The notes below the pieces were generated by a model, which saw only the letters and a program-made list of their open reading frames with translations, was not told the DNA's origin and did no database searches. Of a stretch of DNA of 64,000 nt, positions 18,088 through 27,645 are shown piece after piece. The stretch covers positions 310,001-374,000 of the forward strand of contig NZ_CP078077.1 in the NCBI RefSeq assembly GCF_023101185.1, written 5' to 3'. The position numbers were made by a program, and so were the translations under genes. The stretch's first letter is position 1. Each line of letters starts with the position of its first letter. This DNA comes from Microbacterium galbinum (lineage in GTDB: Bacteria; Actinomycetota; Actinomycetes; Actinomycetales; Microbacteriaceae).

Positions 18088-19478
18088 ACACCGCTCTCTC
18101 ACCCGAGGCCGAGGCCGCACTCCAGGCGAAGGCTCAGGACCACCTCTGGATGCACTTCACGCGCCAGTCGACCATGGCCACCTCCGGTGTGCCGATCATC
18201 GTCAAGGGCGAGGGCCACCGCATCTGGGACGCGAAGGGCAAGGAGTACTTCGACGGGCTCGCCGGCCTCTTCGTCGTCAACGCCGGCCACGGGCGGCAGC
18301 GTCTCGCCGAGGCCGCGGCGAAGCAGGCATCCGAGCTCGCGTTCTTCCCGCTGTGGTCGTACGCGCACCCGGCGGCGATCGAACTCGCCGACCGCCTCGC
18401 CGACGAGGCACCCGGCGACCTCAACCGCGTCTTCTTCTCGACCGGTGGCGGTGAAGCCGTCGAGACCGCGCTCAAGCTCGCGAAGCACTACTGGAAGCTG
18501 CAGGGCAAGCCCACCAAGCACAAGGTGATCTCGCGCTCGGTCGCCTATCACGGCACCCCGCACGGCGCCCTGGCGATCACCGGCATCCCCGCGATGAAGG
18601 CGATGTTCGAGCCGGTCGCCCCGGGCGGATTCCGGGTGCCGAACACCAACTTCTACCGGGCGGCCGAGATGGGTGCCCCCGCCGACGACCTCGAGGCCTT
18701 CGGCCGCTGGGCCGCCGACCGCATCGAGGAGATGATCCTCTTCGAGGGCGCCGACACCGTCGCCGCGGTCTTCCTCGAACCGGTGCAGAACTCCGGCGGG
18801 TGCTTTCCGCCCCCTCCCGGCTACTTCCAGCGGGTGCGCGAGATCTGCGACCGGCACGACGTGCTGCTCGTCTCGGACGAGGTCATCTGCGCCTTCGGGC
18901 GCCTCGGCCACACCTTCGCGTGCACCGGACTCGGCTACGAGCCCGACATGATCACCTGCGCGAAGGGCATGACGAGCGGGTACTCGCCGATCGGCGCGAC
19001 GATCGTCAGCGACCGCATCTACGAGCCGTTCTCGAAGGGCGACCTGTCGTTCCCGCACGGCTACACGTTCGGCGGCCACCCGGTCTCGGCGGCGGTGGCG
19101 CTCGAGAACCTCGCGATCTTCGACGAGGAAGGCCTCAACGCCCGCGTCCGCGAGAACTCGCCGCTGTTCCGCACCGAGCTCGAGAAGCTGAGCGATCTGC
19201 CGATCGTGGGCGATGTGCGCGGCGACGGCTACTTCTTCGGCATCGAGCTGGTGAAGGACAAGGCGACGCGCGAGACCTTCGACGACGCCGAGTCCGAGCG
19301 CCTCCTGCGCGGTTTCCTCTCCCCCGCACTGTTCGAGGCCGGTCTCTACTGTCGCGCCGACGACCGCGGCGATCCCGTGATCCAGCTCGCGCCGCCGCTG
19401 ACCGTGGGGCCGGCCGAGTTCCGCGAGATCGAGCAGATCCTGCGCGACGTGCTCACCCGCGCGCAGGCCGTTCTCTGA
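18084..19478 (+). CDS. class III (omega) aminotransferase
   Basis: A 464-residue PLP-dependent fold-type I aminotransferase of class III. PLP lysine K294 lies in ITCAKGMTSGYSPIGA; VFFSTGGGEAVETALKLAKHY and VAAVFLEPVQNSGG, SDEVICAFGR supply cofactor contacts. It resembles beta-alanine/taurine/putrescine:pyruvate aminotransferases. Its neighbour, a CoA-acylating (methyl)malonate-semialdehyde dehydrogenase, suggests it makes malonate semialdehyde from beta-alanine or a similar omega-amino acid (inference). Translationally coupled to the Lrp gene. Confidence 0.92.
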   Translation: MNTALSPEAEAALQAKAQDHLWMHFTRQSTMATSGVPIIVKGEGHRIWDAKGKEYFDGLAGLFVVNAGHGRQRLAEAAAKQASELAFFPLWSYAHPAAIELADRLADEAPGDLNRVFFSTGGGEAVETALKLAKHYWKLQGKPTKHKVISRSVAYHGTPHGALAITGIPAMKAMFEPVAPGGFRVPNTNFYRAAEMGAPADDLEAFGRWAADRIEEMILFEGADTVAAVFLEPVQNSGGCFPPPPGYFQRVREICDRHDVLLVSDEVICAFGRLGHTFACTGLGYEPDMITCAKGMTSGYSPIGATIVSDRIYEPFSKGDLSFPHGYTFGGHPVSAAVALENLAIFDEEGLNARVRENSPLFRTELEKLSDLPIVGDVRGDGYFFGIELVKDKATRETFDDAESERLLRGFLSPALFEAGLYCRADDRGDPVIQLAPPLTVGPAEFREIEQILRDVLTRAQAVL

Positions 19479-19519
19479 GCAGCCCCTCTCCCCCTTCCCG
19501 TCATACCCCCAGGAGCACT

Positions 19520-21004
<1,485 letters not shown>

Positions 21005-21020
21005 TCGAGGAGCACGACCG

Positions 21021-22409
21021 ATGACGAACTTCACCGACCGCCACGGTGCGGCCCACGCGCTGCCCGCTCCGGATGCCGAGGCGCGGGTGCGCGCCGACGA
21101 TCGCGGACACGTCTTCCACTCGTGGAGCGCACAGGCTCTGATCGATCCTCTCCCCGTCGCCGCCGGCGAGGGGTCAACGTTCTGGGACTACGCGGGCAAC
21201 GCCTACCTCGACTTCTCGAGTCAGCTCGTGAACCTCAACCTCGGCCACCAGCATCCCGATCTGGTCGCGGCGATCCAGCAGCAGGCCGGCCGGCTCGCGA
21301 CCATCCAGCCGTCGATGGCGAACGACGTGCGCGGCGAACTCGCCCGCCTGATCTCCGAGGTCGCGCCCGCGGGCATGCAGAAGGTGTTCTTCACCAACGG
21401 CGGCGCCGAGGCCAACGAGTACGCCGTGCGCATGGCTCGCCAGTTCACCGGCCGCCGCAAGGTGCTCTCGATGTACCGCAGCTACCACGGGTCGACCTCC
21501 ACCGCGATCTCGCTCACCGGCGACCCGCGGCGCTGGGCGAACGACGGCGTCGACAACGGCACGGTGCGCTTCTTCGGCCCCTACCTGTACCGGTCGCCCT
21601 TCCACGCCGAGACGCCCGAGCAGGAGTCCGAGCGCGCGCTCGCACACCTCGAGCAGACGATCCAGCTCGAGGGTCCGGCCACGATCGCGGCGATCATCAT
21701 CGAGACGGTCGTGGGCACCAACGGCGTGCTCGTGCCGCCGCCCGGGTATCTCCAGGGAGTGCGCGAGCTGTGCGACCGCTACGGCATCGTCTACATCGCC
21801 GACGAGGTGATGGTCGGGTTCGGCCGCCTCGGCGAGTGGTTCGGCATCGACGCGTTCGATGCGGCACCCGACCTGATCAGCTTCGCGAAGGGTGTCAACT
21901 CCGGCTACGTACCGCTGGGCGGCGTGGTGATCTCGGATCGCATCTCCGCGGCGTTCGACGAGATGCCGTTCGCGGGCGGACTCACCTACTCCGGGCATCC
22001 GCTCGCGTGCGCGGCGGGCGTCGCGACCTTCGAGGTGTTCCGTCGCGACGGCATCCTCGAGCGCGTGCGCGATCTGGGCGAGCGCATCGTCGAACCGACC
22101 CTGCGCCGCTGGACCGAGACGCATCCGAGCGTCGGCGAGGTGCGCGGACGCGGCCTCTTCTGGGCGATCGAGCTGGTGCGCGACCGCGCGACCCGCGAAC
22201 CGCTCGTACCGTTCAATGCGTCCGGAGCGGATGCCGCGCCGATGGGTGCCTTCGCCGCCGCGGCGAAGAAGGGCGGCGTCTGGCCGTTCGTGCACTTCAA
22301 CCGCGTGCACGTCGCGCCGCCGCTGATCATCTCGGAGGACGACCTGGTGCGCGGACTCGCCGTGATCGATGAGGCGCTGAACGTCGCCGACGAGGCGGCC
22401 GCGCGCTGA
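21021..22409 (+). CDS. second class III aminotransferase
   Basis: A 462-residue PLP aminotransferase. K290 lies in LISFAKGVNSGYVPLGG; KVFFTNGGAEANEYAVRMAR, IIIETVVGTNGVLVPP and IADEVMVGFGR are the class III signatures. It is clearly distinct in sequence from the aminotransferase at 18084-19478, so it is not a recent duplicate and probably acts on a different amine. The ATG follows GAGGAG, 17 bases after the semialdehyde dehydrogenase stop, so it is third in that operon. It ends 22 bases before the converging FadR-type gene. Confidence 0.92.
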   Translation: MTNFTDRHGAAHALPAPDAEARVRADDRGHVFHSWSAQALIDPLPVAAGEGSTFWDYAGNAYLDFSSQLVNLNLGHQHPDLVAAIQQQAGRLATIQPSMANDVRGELARLISEVAPAGMQKVFFTNGGAEANEYAVRMARQFTGRRKVLSMYRSYHGSTSTAISLTGDPRRWANDGVDNGTVRFFGPYLYRSPFHAETPEQESERALAHLEQTIQLEGPATIAAIIIETVVGTNGVLVPPPGYLQGVRELCDRYGIVYIADEVMVGFGRLGEWFGIDAFDAAPDLISFAKGVNSGYVPLGGVVISDRISAAFDEMPFAGGLTYSGHPLACAAGVATFEVFRRDGILERVRDLGERIVEPTLRRWTETHPSVGEVRGRGLFWAIELVRDRATREPLVPFNASGADAAPMGAFAAAAKKGGVWPFVHFNRVHVAPPLIISEDDLVRGLAVIDEALNVADEAAAR

Positions 22410-22431
22410 CGGACGGCGCGGCTGCCGGGAT

Positions 22432-23160
22432 TCAGATCAGGAACCCGCGCAGCAGGGCCTCGGAACCGGCGAGGTGGTCGCGCATCGCGGCCTCCGCGAC
22501 GTCGGGCCGACCCGCGAGGATCGCCGTGACGATGCGCTCGTGCTGCTCTCCCGAGTGCTGGATGTTGCGCGGCAGGAGGGGGAAGGTGTCGAGCCAGGCG
22601 TTGACGTCGGCCCGGTTCTCGGCGACGAGCGCCACGAGTGACGGGATGCCCGCGGCCTCGGCGATCGCCAGGTGCAGCAGCGTGTCGAGTCGGCGGTACT
22701 CCTCGGGGCCGGCCGGAAGCGCCGATTCGTGCCGTGCCCACAGATCCGCCCGCGTCGCGGCATCCAGCGTGCGGCTCGCCGCCGCGCGCACGGCACCGGT
22801 CTCGAGCACGCGCCGGAGGCCGAGCACGTCGTCGATCTCGGCCGCGGTCACCGCCCCGGCATCCGAGGGTTCCGGCAGCGGATCCGCGACGAACGTGCCG
22901 CCGTACCGCCCGCGCTTCGGCACCAGATACCCGGTGTCGGCGAGCTCACGGATCGCGTCACGCACGGTGTCGCGGCTCACCCCGAAGGACGCCGCGAGCT
23001 CGCGCTCCGGCGGCAGCGACTCCCCCGGAGCGACGACGCCGAGTCGGATGGTCTGCACGAGGCGAGCGACCGCATCCTCGAGGGCGTTCCCGCGGCGCAG
23101 CGGGCGGTAGACCGCCCGGCGCACCTCGACGAGATCGCCGTCGAAAGGGTGCTCGCTCAT
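22432..23160 (-). CDS. FadR-type GntR transcriptional regulator
   Basis: A 242-residue regulator with an N-terminal GntR winged HTH (SLPPERELAASFGVSRDTVRDAIRELADTGYL, about residues 48-80) and a helical FCD effector domain (about 110-235, LHLAIAEAAGIPSLVALV) with Asp/Glu and His residues that usually bind a metal and carboxylate ligand. It is last in the minus-strand run of ligase, amidase, aldehyde dehydrogenase and SDR, and is probably the local repressor. A candidate operator is ATTG-N7-CAAT at 27583-27597. Confidence 0.9.
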   Translation of the reverse strand: MSEHPFDGDLVEVRRAVYRPLRRGNALEDAVARLVQTIRLGVVAPGESLPPERELAASFGVSRDTVRDAIRELADTGYLVPKRGRYGGTFVADPLPEPSDAGAVTAAEIDDVLGLRRVLETGAVRAAASRTLDAATRADLWARHESALPAGPEEYRRLDTLLHLAIAEAAGIPSLVALVAENRADVNAWLDTFPLLPRNIQHSGEQHERIVTAILAGRPDVAEAAMRDHLAGSEALLRGFLI

Positions 23161-23186
23161 GCTTCTCAGCCTGTCACAGCGACATG

Positions 23187-23230
23187 ATCCCGCTTCACAG
23201 CATCCGACATCACCGCATCCCGCTTTACAG
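23187..23230 (-). repeat. two 14-bp direct repeats before the FadR-type gene
   Basis: ATCCCGCTTCACAG (23187-23200) and ATCCCGCTTTACAG (23217-23230) are near-identical and start exactly 30 bp apart. The second overlaps the stop codon of the SDR gene. The 30-bp period, about three helical turns, fits tandem protein-binding sites, but a simple tandem duplication is equally possible. Confidence 0.55.
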
Positions 23231-24004
23231 TGGAGTGACGTAGGCGTTGGTGATGCCGCCGTCGACGACGAAGGCGCTGGCGGTGATGAACGACGAGTCG
23301 TCGGAGGCGAGGAAGGCGACAGCGGCGGCGAGTTCGGACGGCTCGGCGAAGCGCCCCATCGGCACGTGCACGAGACGCCGCTGCGCGCGCTCGGGGTCCT
23401 TCGCGAACAGCTCCTGCAGCAGCGGGGTGTTCACCGGCCCCGGGCAGAGCGCGTTGACCCGTACGCCCTGCCGGGCGAACTGCACGCCCAGCTCGCGCGA
23501 CATCGCGAGCACGCCGCCCTTCGACGCGGTGTAGCTGATCTGCGAGGTCGCCGATCCCAGCAGCGCGACGAACGAGGCGGTGTTGATGATCGATCCGCGG
23601 CCCGCCGGCACCATGTGACGCAGAGCCGCACGGCTGCACAGGTACACGCTCTTGAGGTTCACGTCCTGCACGCGGTCCCAGGCGGGCAGCTCGGTCGTCT
23701 CGATCGAGTCGTCGTCGGCGGGCGAGATTCCGGCGTTGTTGAAGGCGATGTCGATGCGCCCGAACTCCGCTGCCACGCCGTCGAACAGCGCGTCGACCTT
23801 GGTCTGGTCGGCGACGTCGACCGGGCGGAACGCCCCGCCGACCTCGGCCGCCGCCTTCTCGCCCGAGGTGGGGTCGACGTCGGCGATGACGACGAACGCC
23901 CCCTCGGCGGCGAAGCGCTGGGCGGTGGCGAAGCCGATGCCGCTCGCTCCACCGGTGATGATGGCGACGCGGTCCTTCAGGCGCTGGGTCAGATCGATGC
24001 TCAT
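23225..24004 (-). CDS. short-chain dehydrogenase/reductase
   Basis: A 259-residue classical SDR. The cofactor motif TGGASGIG (residues 17-24), NNAG (89-92) and the catalytic S144, Y158, K162 are present; D42 after the second strand favours NAD(H). It lies in the ligase-amidase-aldehyde dehydrogenase run. In a gamma-glutamyl-amine pathway an SDR would be needed only if the substrate carries an alcohol (for example ethanolamine), so it is informative about the substrate (inference). The gap to the upstream aldehyde dehydrogenase gene is 44 bases. Confidence 0.93.
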   Translation of the reverse strand: MSIDLTQRLKDRVAIITGGASGIGFATAQRFAAEGAFVVIADVDPTSGEKAAAEVGGAFRPVDVADQTKVDALFDGVAAEFGRIDIAFNNAGISPADDDSIETTELPAWDRVQDVNLKSVYLCSRAALRHMVPAGRGSIINTASFVALLGSATSQISYTASKGGVLAMSRELGVQFARQGVRVNALCPGPVNTPLLQELFAKDPERAQRRLVHVPMGRFAEPSELAAAVAFLASDDSSFITASAFVVDGGITNAYVTPL

Positions 24005-24048
24005 GTGTGTTTCTCCGTTGCAGGTGGTCGAGGGGGTCGGGGTCGCGC

Positions 24049-25404
24049 TCAGTCGATCGCGAAGAAGACGTTCTTGGTCTCGGTGAAGTGCTCGGCAGCG
24101 TCCGGCCCCAGCTCGCGTCCGAGTCCGGAGGCCTTCATGCCGCCGAAGGGCGTCGCGTAGCGCACCGAGGAGTGCGAGTTCACCGACAGCACGCCGCTCT
24201 GCACGCCGCGCGAGACGCGGACGGCGCGGCCGAGGTTCTCGGTCCAGAGGGAGCCGGCGAGGCCGTAGGCGGTGTCGTTCGCGAGACGGATCGCGTCGGC
24301 TTCGTCGTCGAAGGGCATGACCGCGACGACCGGACCGAACACCTCCTGCTGCGCGATCCGATCGGCGGGGTCGGCCAGCACCACCGCGGGCGCGAACCAG
24401 AACCCATCGCCCTCCGGTGCACTCCCCCGGAATGCGATCGTCGCGTCGTCGAGGAACCCGGCGACCGTGTCGCGGTGACCGGCGGAGATGAGCGGACCCA
24501 TGTCGGTGTCGGCACTCGACGGGTCACCGACCCGCCACGCCGCGACCGCCGGCTCCAACAGCTCGAGGAACCGGTCGTACACCGAACGCTGCACGAGGAG
24601 CCTGCTGCGCGCGCAGCAGTCCTGCCCCGCGTTGTCGAACACCGATCCCGGGACGGCCGCGGCGGCCTTCTCGAGATCGGCGTCCGCGAAGACGATGTTG
24701 GCGCTCTTGCCACCGAGTTCGAGGGTGACGGGCTTGAGCGCCCGCGCGCAGCCGGCTGCGACCTCGATGCCGACCTCGGTCGACCCCGTGAAGACCACCT
24801 TGCGCACGTCCGGATGCTCGACGAGACGCTGCCCCACCACGGAGCCCGAACCGGTCACGACCTCGAAGAGTCCCGCGGGCAGCCCCGCTTCGAGCGCGAG
24901 CTCGCCCAGACGGATCGCGGTCAGCGGGGTCAGTTCGGCGGGTTTCAGCACCACCGCGTTGCCCGCGGCGAGCGCCGGAGCGAACGCCCACGCGGCGATC
25001 GTCATCGGGAAGTTCCACGGCACGATCACCCCGACCACGCCGTAGGGATCGTGGAAGGTGACGTCGAGCCCACCCGCCACCGGGATCTGCCGGCCCGAGA
25101 GTCGTTCGGGGTCGGCGGAGTAGTAGTTGAGCACCTGGGCGACGTGACCCGCCTCCCAACGGGCGGAGCCGATCGGATGCCCGGAGTTGAGCACCTCCAG
25201 GTGCGCCAGCTCCTCGGCGGCGCCCTCGACGGCGCGCGCGAACGACCGCAGCGCATCGGCGCGCGCGACGGGGGCGAGCCCCGCCCACCGGCGCTGAGCG
25301 GACACGGCGCGCGCGATCGCGGCATCCGTCTCTCCGACATCTGCGCGGGCGATCTCGCGGATCGCCGCGCCCGTCGACGGGTTGATGACCGTGAACGCGC
25401 TCAT
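24049..25404 (-). CDS. NAD(P)-dependent aldehyde dehydrogenase
   Basis: A 451-residue aldehyde dehydrogenase. VPWNFPMTIAAWAFAPALAAGN, FTGSTEVG, LELGGKSANIVF (general base Glu) and NAGQDCCARSRL with nucleophile C263 are all present; a second Cys follows immediately. The ATG at 25404 overlaps the amidase stop by four bases, so the two are translationally coupled. In this context it would oxidise a gamma-glutamyl-aminoaldehyde to the acid, like PuuC (inference). Confidence 0.93.
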   Translation of the reverse strand: MSAFTVINPSTGAAIREIARADVGETDAAIARAVSAQRRWAGLAPVARADALRSFARAVEGAAEELAHLEVLNSGHPIGSARWEAGHVAQVLNYYSADPERLSGRQIPVAGGLDVTFHDPYGVVGVIVPWNFPMTIAAWAFAPALAAGNAVVLKPAELTPLTAIRLGELALEAGLPAGLFEVVTGSGSVVGQRLVEHPDVRKVVFTGSTEVGIEVAAGCARALKPVTLELGGKSANIVFADADLEKAAAAVPGSVFDNAGQDCCARSRLLVQRSVYDRFLELLEPAVAAWRVGDPSSADTDMGPLISAGHRDTVAGFLDDATIAFRGSAPEGDGFWFAPAVVLADPADRIAQQEVFGPVVAVMPFDDEADAIRLANDTAYGLAGSLWTENLGRAVRVSRGVQSGVLSVNSHSSVRYATPFGGMKASGLGRELGPDAAEHFTETKNVFFAID

Positions 25405-26153
25405 CGGGCGTCCTCCTTCCGCCGCGCGGCGAACGCGCGTGCCTGTGTGACGAGATCGGCGAAGAGTCGCCGGTCCTCGGCGTTCTCCTCGGGGTGCCAT
25501 TGCACGCCGACGATGTGGGCGCCTGCCGTGTCGACGAAGGCCTGAACGAGGCCGTCATCGGAGTGCGCGGCGGCGACGAGCCCGTCGCCCAACCGGCCGA
25601 CGCCCTGGTGGTGGTAGCTGTGCACGCGCATGTCGGTCTCTCCGAGGATTTCGGCGAGCGCCGTATCGACCTCGACCGCGATGTCGTTCTCGGCGAACAC
25701 GCCGCCGCCGATCCGGTACCTCTCGGTCCCGAGCGATTCGGGCAGGTGCTGCTGCAGCGTGCCGCCGCGGGCGACGTTCACGAGCTGCAGCCCCCGGCAG
25801 ATCGCGAGCACCGGGATCCCGCGACGCTCGGCCGCATGGAACAGCGCGAGCTCCCACGCGTCGCGATCGACCCGCGCGGGGTCGGTGAGCGGATGCCGCC
25901 GCTCGCCGTAGAGTTCGGGGGCGACGTCCGCGCCGCCGGAGAGCACGAGCCCGTCCATTCCCGCGATGGCCGCGTCGGCGGCATCCGGATCCTGCGGCGG
26001 CAGCAGCAGCGCGATACCGCCGGACGACGTCACACTCGTGAGGTACTGCTCGGGCAGGAAGGCCGCCCGTACGTCCCACACCCCCTGCTGCGCGCGCTCC
26101 AGGTACGTCGTGATGCCGATCAGCGGCGCGGAGTCAGAGGCGCTCGAAACCAC
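25401..26153 (-). CDS. gamma-glutamyl-amine hydrolase, class I GATase-like (PuuD type)
   Basis: A 250-residue class I glutamine amidotransferase-like hydrolase of the peptidase C26 group. The nucleophile C119 lies in PVLAICRGLQLVNVARGG, and H220/E222 in VQWHPEE complete the triad. PuuD-type members cleave gamma-glutamyl-GABA to glutamate and GABA. The GTG start at 26153 overlaps the end of the ligase gene by 20 bases. It would release the final amino acid after oxidation of the glutamylated amine. Confidence 0.93.
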   Translation of the reverse strand: MVSSASDSAPLIGITTYLERAQQGVWDVRAAFLPEQYLTSVTSSGGIALLLPPQDPDAADAAIAGMDGLVLSGGADVAPELYGERRHPLTDPARVDRDAWELALFHAAERRGIPVLAICRGLQLVNVARGGTLQQHLPESLGTERYRIGGGVFAENDIAVEVDTALAEILGETDMRVHSYHHQGVGRLGDGLVAAAHSDDGLVQAFVDTAGAHIVGVQWHPEENAEDRRLFADLVTQARAFAARRKEDAR

Positions 26154-27489
26154 GGATGCGCTCCCAGTCGGTGACGGCCGCGTCGTAGGCCTCGACCTCG
26201 ATGCGCGCCTGGTTCAGGTAGTGCTCGACCACGTCGTCGCCGAACGCCGCCCGAGCGATCGTCGACTCGCGGAAGAGCTGCGCGGCCTCGCGCAGCGTCG
26301 TGGGCAGGTGATCGACGCCCGCCTCGTAGGCGTTGCCGGTGAAGCGCTCGGGCAGCGGCAGCTCGTTCTCGATGCCGTGCAGACCGCCGGCGATGATCGC
26401 CGCGATGCCGAGGTAGGGATTCACGTCTCCGCCCGGCACCCGGTTCTCGACGCGCAGACCCGATCCGGATCCGACGACGCGCAGGGCGCAGGTGCGGTTG
26501 TCGATGCCCCACGCGACCCCCGTCGGGGCGAAGCTGCCCTCGGCGAAGCGCTTGTAGGAGTTGATGTTCGGGGCGAACAGCAGGGTGAACTCGCGCAGCG
26601 TCGCGAGGATGCCGGCGATCCAGTGCTCCATGACGGGGCTGAAGCCGTGCTCGCCGTCACCGGCCATCACCGGAGCGCCCGACCGATCTCGCAGGGACAG
26701 ATGGATATGGCAGCTGTTGCCCTCGCGCTCGTTGAACTTGGCCATGAACGTGAGCGACTGACCGTGCTGTTCGGCGATCTCCTTCGCGCCGTTCTTGTAG
26801 ATCGCGTGCTGGTCGGCGGTCTCGCGCACCTCGGCGTAGCGGAAGGCGATCTCCTGCTGACCGAAGTTGCACTCGCCCTTGACGCCCTCGCAGTAGAGAC
26901 CTGCGCCGTCCATGCCGTTGCGGATGTCGCGCAGCAGCGGTTCCATGCGGGTCGATGCGAGCAGGTTGTAGTCGACGTTGTAGTCGGTGGCGGGGGTGAG
27001 CCCCTCGTACTTGCGCGCCCAGGCCTCGCGATAGGTGTCTTCGAACACGATGAACTCGAGCTCCGTGCCCGAGTACGCGGTCCAGCCGTGTTCGGCGAGC
27101 CGGTCGCGCTGACGGTCGAGGATGGCCCGGGGTGACGGTCCGACCGGCTCGCCGTTCTGCCAGACGAGGTCGGCCATCACGAGCGCCGTCCCCTCGAGCC
27201 ACGGGATGTTGCGGAGCGTCTCGGCGTCGGGCCGCAGCACCATGTCACCGTACCCGCGGTCCCATCCCGACATCGCGTAGCCGTCGACGGTGTTCATGTC
27301 GACATCGACCGACAGCAGATAGTCGCAGGCCTCGGCGCCGTGCGACAGGATGTCCTCCTGGAACAGGCGGGCCGAGACGCGCTTGCCGACCAGACGCCCC
27401 TGCGCATCGGCGAAGGCCACGATCACGGTGTCGATCTCGCCGGCGGCGATGCCGGCGTCCAGCTGCTCGATGCTCAGGTTTCCCGACAT
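26134..27489 (-). CDS. glutamine-synthetase-family gamma-glutamyl-amine ligase
   Basis: A 451-residue member of the GS family but not a housekeeping GlnA. It has the beta-grasp N-terminus, GTELEFIVFEDTYREAW and NFGQQEIAFRYAE (metal-binding Glu residues), GNSCHIHLSL, SYKRFAEGSFAPTGVAWGIDNRTCALRV and ENRVPGGDVNPYL. These features match gamma-glutamylpolyamine or gamma-glutamylethanolamide synthetases such as PuuA and Streptomyces GlnA3/GlnA4. It lacks the Tyr adenylylation loop. It would use ATP to join glutamate to an amine. First gene of the minus-strand catabolic run, with a GGAG site before the ATG. Confidence 0.92.
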   Translation of the reverse strand: MSGNLSIEQLDAGIAAGEIDTVIVAFADAQGRLVGKRVSARLFQEDILSHGAEACDYLLSVDVDMNTVDGYAMSGWDRGYGDMVLRPDAETLRNIPWLEGTALVMADLVWQNGEPVGPSPRAILDRQRDRLAEHGWTAYSGTELEFIVFEDTYREAWARKYEGLTPATDYNVDYNLLASTRMEPLLRDIRNGMDGAGLYCEGVKGECNFGQQEIAFRYAEVRETADQHAIYKNGAKEIAEQHGQSLTFMAKFNEREGNSCHIHLSLRDRSGAPVMAGDGEHGFSPVMEHWIAGILATLREFTLLFAPNINSYKRFAEGSFAPTGVAWGIDNRTCALRVVGSGSGLRVENRVPGGDVNPYLGIAAIIAGGLHGIENELPLPERFTGNAYEAGVDHLPTTLREAAQLFRESTIARAAFGDDVVEHYLNQARIEVEAYDAAVTDWERIRGFERL

Positions 27490-27645
27490 CTGACGCTCCG
27501 TTCTCCTGCGGTGAAGCGATCGGCCGACCGGCTTCGCCCTCAGAGTAGATCACCTCGACGTTTAAAGGTAGACGAAACCACCATTGACTGTCACAATCAT
27601 CCGCAAGGTGCACCCGGCGCCTGCATGCGAGTGAGCGGAGAACGT
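27490..27645. promoter_or_regulatory. divergent promoter region with ATTG-N7-CAAT dyad
   Basis: The 156-bp gap between the ligase gene and the permease gene contains ATTGACTGTCACAAT (27583-27597), an inverted repeat with outer arms ATTG/CAAT and a nested TGACTGTCA palindrome. The shape fits GntR/FCD operators, so the FadR-type regulator may control both directions from here (inference). TTTAAA at 27561-27566 is a local AT-rich element. Confidence 0.5.

Noticed and set aside
24049..25404. Possible recent duplication of the MMSDH gene (19520-21004) as the second aldehyde dehydrogenase
   Set aside because: The two share only general ALDH motifs; one has the MMSDH GGAKNH segment, the other ELGGK and GQDC, so they are distant paralogues.
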